Positions 7,351-10,909 of a stretch of DNA of 10,909 nucleotides are shown here, piece after piece. The DNA is taken from NCBI GenBank assembly GCA_043818215.1, contig JBDRGC010000129.1, positions 1-10,909 on the forward strand, read 5' to 3'. The notes beneath the pieces are model-generated. The model made no database searches. It was given only the letters and a program-made list of their open reading frames with translations, and was not told the DNA's origin. Each line of letters starts with the position of its first letter. Positions within the stretch are counted from its first letter, which is position 1. A program made the position numbers and the translations under genes. The DNA comes from JBDRGC01 sp043818215 (GTDB lineage: Bacteria; Chloroflexota; Anaerolineae; Anaerolineales; UBA11858).

Positions 7351-7437
7351 GAACTAGGAACTAGGGACTAGGGGCTAGGGATCAGTAAATCGGGCCTGAT
7401 TCCTAGTCCCTGATCCCTAGTCCCCAGTCCCTGATCC
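7344..7437 (+). repeat. Intergenic hairpin with six period-7 words per arm (GGACTAG class)
   Basis: The left arm (7344-7385) is six exact-length heptamers: GGACTAG, GAACTAG, GAACTAG, GGACTAG, GGGCTAG, GGATCAG. The right arm (7396-7437) is six heptamers on the complementary pattern. Paired in register they match at 33 of 42 positions around a ten-base loop. The first heptamer contains the TAG stop of the HD gene. The right arm ends ten bases before the AGGA of the LeuC-like gene. Confidence 0.88.
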
Positions 7438-7456
7438 TTAATTCACAGGATATATC

Positions 7457-8710
7457 ATGCCCCAAACATTCGCAGAAAAAATCTTAGCTAAGAAAGCCGG
7501 CCTCTCCCACACCGTCCCCGGCCAGATTGTGGAAATCACGCCCGATGTGGCGTTGTCTCACGACAATACAGCCCCCATCTACGGCATTTTCAAACGCATG
7601 GGCGGCGAGCGGGTTTTCGATCCCAATATGCACGCCATCATTCTCGATCATGCCACGCCGGCCCCGACGACGAAACACGCCGAAAATCACCGTATCATCC
7701 GCGAGTTTGTCCGTGAGCAGGGCATCGAGAACTTTTACGATGTGGGAAGCGGTATCTGCCATCAGATTCTGGTCGAGGAGGGGCTGGCCCTGCCCGGGGA
7801 GATCGTACTCGGCTCGGATTCGCACACCCCCCACGCCGGGGTGATGGGCGCCTTCGGAGCCGGTATCGGCCGCACGGAAATGGCATCAATATGGGCTGTC
7901 GGCCAGCTTTGGCTGCGCGTCCCTGAGAGCCTGAAGATCATCGTCCACGGGCAGCTTTCCCCCGGCGTGACATCCAAAGACCTGGCCCTGCGAGTCATTG
8001 GCGACCTGGGCGCTGATGGGGCGCTGTACATGTCGGTGGAGTGGCACGGTGAGGCCATTGAAGCGTTGTCCATCAGCCAACGGGCCACACTGACCAATTT
8101 GATGGCCGAAATGGGCGCCAAGAATTGCTGCATCCCGCCCGACCAAAAGACCATCGATTACCTGGGTGGACGCGCCCGGCGGCCTTTCGAGGTGGTCACT
8201 CCCGACCCGGGGGCGCACTACGCCCGAACCGTGGAGTACGATGCCGCCACTATCGAGCCGATGATTGCCTGCCCGCACACGGTGGACAATGTGAAACCGC
8301 TCTCGGATGTGGCCGGAACCCACGTGGATCAGGCTTTCTTGGGCACATGCACCAACGGCCGTTTGGAAGACCTGGCTGCCGCTGCCGCAGTACTCGAGGG
8401 GCGCAAAATTGCCATCGGGACGCGCATGATTGTCATTCCGGCTTCCTCGCAGATTTATCTGGAAGCATTGAGGGCTGGCTATATCGAGACTTTCGTCGCC
8501 GCGGGTGCGGTGGTCGAAAGCCCCGGCTGCGGCCCCTGCATGGGCAACCATCAAGGCGTGCCCGCTGTAGGCGAGGTTTCCATCAGCACGGCCAACCGCA
8601 ATTTCCGCGGCCGCATGGGAACCAAAGAGAGCGATGTCTATCTCGCCAGTCCTGTGGTTGTGGCCGCCTCGGCTGTGGCGGGCGAGATTGTGCATCCGAG
8701 AAATTTATGA
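7457..8710 (+). CDS. leuC: Aconitase-superfamily dehydratase large subunit (LeuC / homoaconitase type)
   Basis: This 417-residue protein has the usual length of the archaeal-type LeuC/HacA large subunits, which isomerise hydroxy-di/tricarboxylic acids by dehydration and rehydration with a [4Fe-4S] cluster. The three cluster cysteines are C298 in GTCTNGR and C358 and C361 in GCGPCMG. Other signatures are HDNTAPI (35-41), FDPNMHAIILDH, GSDSHT (119-124), GAFGAGIGRTEMA and NRNFRGRMG (381-388). AGGA at 7447-7450 is six bases before the ATG. The separate small subunit follows after 108 bp. Given the neighbouring citrate lyase, the substrate may be citrate/isocitrate, or citramalate/3-methylmalate; 3-isopropylmalate is the default family name but no other leucine gene is visible. 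The leuC symbol denotes the family, not a proven substrate. Confidence 0.9.
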   Translation: MPQTFAEKILAKKAGLSHTVPGQIVEITPDVALSHDNTAPIYGIFKRMGGERVFDPNMHAIILDHATPAPTTKHAENHRIIREFVREQGIENFYDVGSGICHQILVEEGLALPGEIVLGSDSHTPHAGVMGAFGAGIGRTEMASIWAVGQLWLRVPESLKIIVHGQLSPGVTSKDLALRVIGDLGADGALYMSVEWHGEAIEALSISQRATLTNLMAEMGAKNCCIPPDQKTIDYLGGRARRPFEVVTPDPGAHYARTVEYDAATIEPMIACPHTVDNVKPLSDVAGTHVDQAFLGTCTNGRLEDLAAAAAVLEGRKIAIGTRMIVIPASSQIYLEALRAGYIETFVAAGAVVESPGCGPCMGNHQGVPAVGEVSISTANRNFRGRMGTKESDVYLASPVVVAASAVAGEIVHPRNL

Positions 8711-8727
8711 TGGAGCGCTACGAACAA

Positions 8728-8800
8728 TTGGACGCGGATTGACGCGGAAAAACGCGGATCAGAAAAAAATCCGCGTTCATCCGTGCTCGTCCGCGTCCAA
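8728..8800 (+). repeat. Period-10 hairpin (ACGCGGA class), copy 1
   Basis: The 32-nt arms (8728-8759 and 8769-8800) match at 25 positions around a nine-base A-rich loop. The left arm is decamers ACGCGGATTG, ACGCGGAAAA, ACGCGGATCA. It fills the leuC-leuD junction, ending nine bases before the leuD Shine-Dalgarno (GGAG at 8809-8812). Confidence 0.88.
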
Positions 8801-8818
8801 AATTCTTTGGAGTAAACT

Positions 8819-9325
8819 ATGTCTGTAATCAAAGGCCGCGTTTGGAAATACGGCGACAACGTCAACACCGACGTGATCTTCCCCGGCAAGTACACTTATA
8901 CGGTTAGTGATCCAAAAGAAATGCCCAAATACGCTTTGGAAGATTTGGACCCGCGCTTCGCCAACGAGATGCAGCCCAATGATATTATCGTGGGCGGCAC
9001 AAATTGGGGCTGCGGCTCATCACGAGAGCAGGCTGTGGTCTGCTTGAGCGAGGCCGGGTTGGGCGCCATTGTCGCCAAATCTTTTGCCCGCATCTATTAC
9101 CGCAATTGCCTCAACAACGCGCTACCAGCCATCGTCAGCCCCGAGGCGGTGGAAGCCATCGAAAATGGCGAAATCATCGCAATCGACCTCGCCGCCGGAG
9201 AAATCCGCTGCACCGCCGGCACGTTCACCTTCCCCCCGCTGCCCGCAGCCGTGATGGGTATCTTCGAGGCGGGAGGGCTTATCGAATACACTCGCCAGAA
9301 ATTGGACGCGGACGAGCACAGATGA
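8819..9325 (+). CDS. leuD: Aconitase-superfamily dehydratase small subunit (LeuD / HacB type)
   Basis: This 168-residue protein supplies the swivel domain that partners the preceding LeuC-like subunit. Signatures are GDNVNTDVIFPGKY (12-25), NWGCGSSREQA (62-72) and AKSFARIYYRNCLNNALP (86-103). GGAG lies six bases before the ATG. The specificity loop reads YTYT (25-28) rather than the YLVY or YLRT reported for methanogen isopropylmalate isomerase and homoaconitase, so the substrate cannot be read off. The last seven residues, LDADEHR, and the TGA stop are encoded by the left arm of a period-10 hairpin that begins exactly at Leu162. The native C-terminus has therefore probably been overwritten or extended by repeat insertion, most likely without harm because the fold ends near GGLIEYTR. 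Confidence 0.9.
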   Translation: MSVIKGRVWKYGDNVNTDVIFPGKYTYTVSDPKEMPKYALEDLDPRFANEMQPNDIIVGGTNWGCGSSREQAVVCLSEAGLGAIVAKSFARIYYRNCLNNALPAIVSPEAVEAIENGEIIAIDLAAGEIRCTAGTFTFPPLPAAVMGIFEAGGLIEYTRQKLDADEHR

Positions 9326-9381
9326 ACGCGGATAAAAATAAAAACAAAAATCCGCGCTTGTCCGCGTGTATCAGCATCCAA
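9302..9381 (+). repeat. Period-10 hairpin (ACGCGGA class), copy 2, overlapping the leuD 3' end
   Basis: Arms 9302-9333 and 9350-9381 pair at 21 of 32 positions, the most decayed copy, around a 16-base A-rich loop. It contributes the last seven leuD codons and the stop codon. It is followed by a 28-base linker (9382-9409) only loosely similar to the linker in the two later hairpin pairs. Confidence 0.82.
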
Positions 9382-9409
9382 TAAAATATGGAGGATTGTA
9401 GTTTGGAGA

Positions 9410-9482
9410 TTGGATGCGGACGAGCACGGAAAAACGCGGATAAATAACAAAAACAAAAAATCCGCGCTCGTCTGTGTCTCAT
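9410..9482 (+). repeat. Period-10 hairpin, copy 3 (right arm one decamer short)
   Basis: The left arm (9410-9441) carries three decamer words (ATGCGGACGA, GCACGGAAAA, ACGCGGATAA). The right arm begins at 9460 and has only two words before running into the linker, so about ten bases have been lost. The open frame continuing through it is repeat-derived and not a gene. Confidence 0.78.
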
Positions 9483-9509
9483 ATATTAAAGAAAGCTGCA
9501 ACTTGCAAA

Positions 9510-9590
9510 TTGAACGCGGACGAACACGGAAAAACGCGGATAAAGAACAAAAACAAAAATCCGCGCTCGTCCGTGTTCATCCGCGTCCCA
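9510..9590 (+). repeat. Period-10 hairpin, copy 4
   Basis: Arms 9510-9541 and 9559-9590 match at 26 of 32 positions, with a 17-base A-rich loop. It ends 21 bases before the ATG of the GxxExxY gene. Confidence 0.88.
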
Positions 9591-9611
9591 TAATAAGGAT
9601 AAGACAACAAA

Positions 9612-10019
9612 ATGAAACCCAACCTAAAACTGAAGCACGGTGATGTAACTGACAAGATTTTATATGCCTTTTTCAAGGTAGTATATCCGCAACTGAGGTA
9701 TGGTTTTTTGGAGAAGGTGTATGAAAATGCGCTGGCAATCGTGCTGCGGGGAATGGGCTTGAAAGTGGTGCAGCAGGCAAAGATCAGCGTGTTCTTTCAG
9801 GGACAAATTGTTGGAGAGTACTTCGCCGATTTGCTAGTTGAAGACAAAGTGATCGTTGAATTGAAAGCTGCGCGTGTAATATCCGAAGGGCATGAAGCTC
9901 AACTACTCAATTACCTTCGGGCAACGCCTTACGAAGTTGGGCTATTACTCAACTTTGGCCCGAAACCTGATTTCCGCCGCAGAGTATTCGACAATACTCG
10001 TAAAACCGTAACATGGTAG
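9612..10019 (+). CDS. GxxExxY family protein, PD-(D/E)XK nuclease-like fold
   Basis: This 135-residue protein has the defining motif GFLEKVY (G31, E34, Y37), then a nuclease-like core: D73 in YFADLLV, E83-x-K85 in VIVELKA, and Q97 with Y101 in AQLLNYLRA. Together these are the D...ExK layout of PD-(D/E)XK enzymes, so metal-dependent DNA cleavage or binding is a reasonable expectation, although I know of no established biological role for the family. The length is normal and all candidate catalytic residues are present, so it is probably functional. AAGGA at 9595-9599 lies 12 bases before the ATG, a loose spacing. The gene has no obvious link to citrate metabolism. It is bracketed by direct copies of a double hairpin, suggesting an insertion into the LeuD-dehydrogenase junction. 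Its base composition is more AT-rich than that of LeuC or LeuD. Confidence 0.9.
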   Translation: MKPNLKLKHGDVTDKILYAFFKVVYPQLRYGFLEKVYENALAIVLRGMGLKVVQQAKISVFFQGQIVGEYFADLLVEDKVIVELKAARVISEGHEAQLLNYLRATPYEVGLLLNFGPKPDFRRRVFDNTRKTVTW

Positions 10020-10029
10020 TGATATTATA

Positions 10030-10112
10030 TGGGACGCGGACGAACACGGAAAAACCCGGATAAAGAACAAAAACAAAAAAATCCGCGCTCGTCCGCGTTC
10101 ATCTGTGTCCCA
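10030..10112 (+). repeat. Period-10 hairpin, copy 5
   Basis: Arms 10030-10061 and 10081-10112 match at 24 of 32 positions around a 19-base A-rich loop. It starts eleven bases after the stop of the GxxExxY gene. Confidence 0.86.
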
Positions 10113-10140
10113 TATATTAAAGAAAGCTGCAACTTACAAA

Positions 10141-10222
10141 TTGAACGCGGACGAGCACGGAATAGCGCGGATAAAGAACAAAAACAAAAAATCCGCGCTC
10201 GTCCGCGTTCATCCGCGTCCCA
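10141..10222 (+). repeat. Period-10 hairpin, copy 6
   Basis: Arms 10141-10172 and 10191-10222 match at 25 of 32 positions with an 18-base A-rich loop. It ends nine bases before the AGGAG (10231-10235) that serves the dehydrogenase gene. Confidence 0.87.
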
Positions 10223-10243
10223 TAAAAAAAAGGAGAATGACAA

Positions 10244-10909
10244 ATGTCAAAGTACAAAATCGCCTGGATGCCCGGTGACGGCATTGGCGTAGAAGTTATG
10301 GAAGCAGCTCGTATTGTACTGGATAAATTGCAATTGGATGCTGAATATATCCATGCAGATATTGGTTGGGAGTTTTGGTGCATAGAGGGAGAGGCCCTTC
10401 CGCAGCGCACACTGGAACTCCTGAAAACCGTGGACTGCGGCTTGTTTGGTGCCATTACATCCAAACCCAAAGATGAGGCTGAAAAGGAACTCATCCCCGA
10501 ACTTCAAGGTAAAGGGTTGAGCTATCGCAGCCCTATAGTGCGCATGCGTCAAATGTTCGATCTGTACTCTAACTTGCGCCCCTGTAAAGCCTACCCTGGC
10601 AACCCGCTTAATTACCGCGATGATATTGATCTGGTTGTGTTCCGCGAGAACACCGAAGGGTTGTATTGTGGCATCGAGTTTTATCCGCTCCCCGATGATT
10701 TGCGGGCAATGATGAGGAAATATTCTCCCGCAGTAGCGCGTTTCGATGATCTGCCGGATGACGAAATTGCAACGACCGTGCGCCTCATCAGCAAACGTGG
10801 GGCCGAGCGCATCATCCGCAAAGCATTCGAATATGCCCACAAGCATGGTAAACCCACCGTCACCCTGGTCGAAAAACCCAATGTGCTGCGCGAAACCAGC
10901 GGCATGATG
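10244..10909 (+). CDS. Isocitrate/isopropylmalate dehydrogenase family enzyme, N-terminal 222 residues (runs off the window)
   Basis: The frame is open from the ATG at 10244 to the last base, so the C-terminus is missing. AGGAG at 10231-10235 is eight bases upstream. The family oxidises and decarboxylates (2R,3S)-hydroxyacids with NAD(P)+. Visible features are PGDGIG (10-15), the loop SPIVRMRQMFDLYSNLRP (96-113) with the substrate-binding arginines, FRENTEGLY (133-141) with the catalytic-type Tyr141, and VEKPNVLRETSG (209-220) with the catalytic Lys211. The Ser-x-Asn pair typical of isocitrate dehydrogenase reads S96-P-I98, so Asn is absent; KPNVL is more like the isopropylmalate/homoisocitrate branch. 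With the LeuCD-like dehydratase and citrate lyase it would link a 2-oxoacid to citrate or to citramalate. I leave the substrate open. Confidence 0.9.
   Translation, partial: MSKYKIAWMPGDGIGVEVMEAARIVLDKLQLDAEYIHADIGWEFWCIEGEALPQRTLELLKTVDCGLFGAITSKPKDEAEKELIPELQGKGLSYRSPIVRMRQMFDLYSNLRPCKAYPGNPLNYRDDIDLVVFRENTEGLYCGIEFYPLPDDLRAMMRKYSPAVARFDDLPDDEIATTVRLISKRGAERIIRKAFEYAHKHGKPTVTLVEKPNVLRETSGMM

Larger units (their letters stand above)
9410..9590 (+). repeat. Composite double hairpin, left copy (two period-10 hairpins plus conserved linker)
   Basis: The first hairpin spans 9410-9482 and the second 9510-9590. They are joined by a linker starting ATATATTAAAGAAAGCTGCA (from 9481). The linker and second hairpin recur downstream of the GxxExxY gene at 10111-10222. 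The second hairpin pairs at 26 of 32 positions (arms 9510-9541 and 9559-9590). The first lacks one decamer in its right arm compared with its counterpart at 10030-10112, which explains most of the length difference (181 versus 193 nt). Loops are A-rich with the shared word AACAAAAACAAAAA. Confidence 0.85.
10030..10222 (+). repeat. Composite double hairpin, right copy
   Basis: It has the same order as 9410-9590: hairpin (10030-10112), linker starting ATATATTAAAGAAAGCTGCA (from 10112), hairpin (10141-10222). The 30-base linker differs from the left copy at one base (CTTGCAAA versus CTTACAAA). The two composites are direct repeats on either side of the GxxExxY gene. Confidence 0.85.

Noticed and set aside
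5028..7437. Rho-independent terminators at the intergenic hairpins
   Set aside because: The stems are long and imperfect with no U-tract after them, and they separate genes that belong to one enzyme or pathway.
7886..8695. 269-codon minus-strand frame opposite leuC
   Set aside because: It is a shadow of the high-G+C leuC coding strand, with no recognisable motif and no gap in leuC.
9410..9643. Small + strand frame of 77 codons and related frames on both strands through the hairpins (for example 9097-9501 minus and 10029-10292 plus)
   Set aside because: Their translations are just the ACGCGGA repeat read in various frames (peptides rich in NADK, ADERG, FIRVHP). They overlap real genes and have no independent ribosome site.
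8728..10222. Possible CRISPR array in the ACGCGGA repeats
   Set aside because: The units are inverted repeats of variable length around A-rich loops, without uniform repeats and unique spacers, and no cas genes are present.

Overview
The window looks like part of a bacterial chromosome, most plausibly an anaerobic member of Chloroflexota (Anaerolineae-like). That placement is an inference. It rests on the split LeuC/LeuD-type dehydratase next to a citrate lyase operon, the fused CitD-CitE gene, and the many intergenic hairpins built from short tandem words. No rRNA or other phylogenetic marker is present. All recognised genes lie on the + strand.

Region 1 (1-3735) is an accessory, mobile-looking segment. 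It opens with the C-terminal part of an IS200/RAYT-type HUH transposase, cut by the window edge exactly at the second His of its HUH motif. A 78-nt structured repeat follows (353-430), then a CLC-type chloride channel/transporter with CBS and TrkA-C domains (493-2640), an unrecognised 223-aa protein (2864-3535), and a second, 76/78 identical direct copy of the 78-nt repeat (3658-3735). The two genes between the repeats are visibly more AT-rich than the downstream operon, so this may be a transposon whose passenger genes lie between two alternative right ends.

Region 2 (3777 to the window end) is one metabolic operon: a citrate lyase acyl-carrier/beta-subunit fusion (CitD-CitE, TTG start), the alpha subunit CitF, a small HD-domain protein, an aconitase-superfamily large and small subunit pair of LeuC/LeuD type, and the N-terminal 222 residues of an isocitrate/isopropylmalate dehydrogenase family enzyme. 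These would interconvert a 2-oxoacid + CO2, a hydroxy-dicarboxylate, citrate or a citrate analogue such as citramalate, and acetate + an oxoacid. Whether the substrate is citrate/isocitrate or citramalate/methylmalate cannot be settled here.

The most striking structure is non-coding. Every gene junction inside the operon holds an imperfect inverted repeat whose arms are tandem arrays of a short word: period 8 (CACAAAGA-like) at 5028-5092, period 7 (GACGGAG-like) at 6711-6781, period 7 (GGACTAG-like) at 7344-7437, and period 10 (ACGCGGAnnn) at 8728-8800, with five more period-10 copies after LeuD. The repeats intrude into genes: one supplies the last seven residues and stop codon of LeuD, and another supplies the stop codon of the HD protein. 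Between LeuD and the dehydrogenase, a small PD-(D/E)XK nuclease-fold gene of the GxxExxY family is bracketed by direct copies of a double hairpin sharing a conserved 30-nt linker. That layout suggests the gene moved into, or together with, the hairpin repeats, and it is the best candidate here for an undescribed system.
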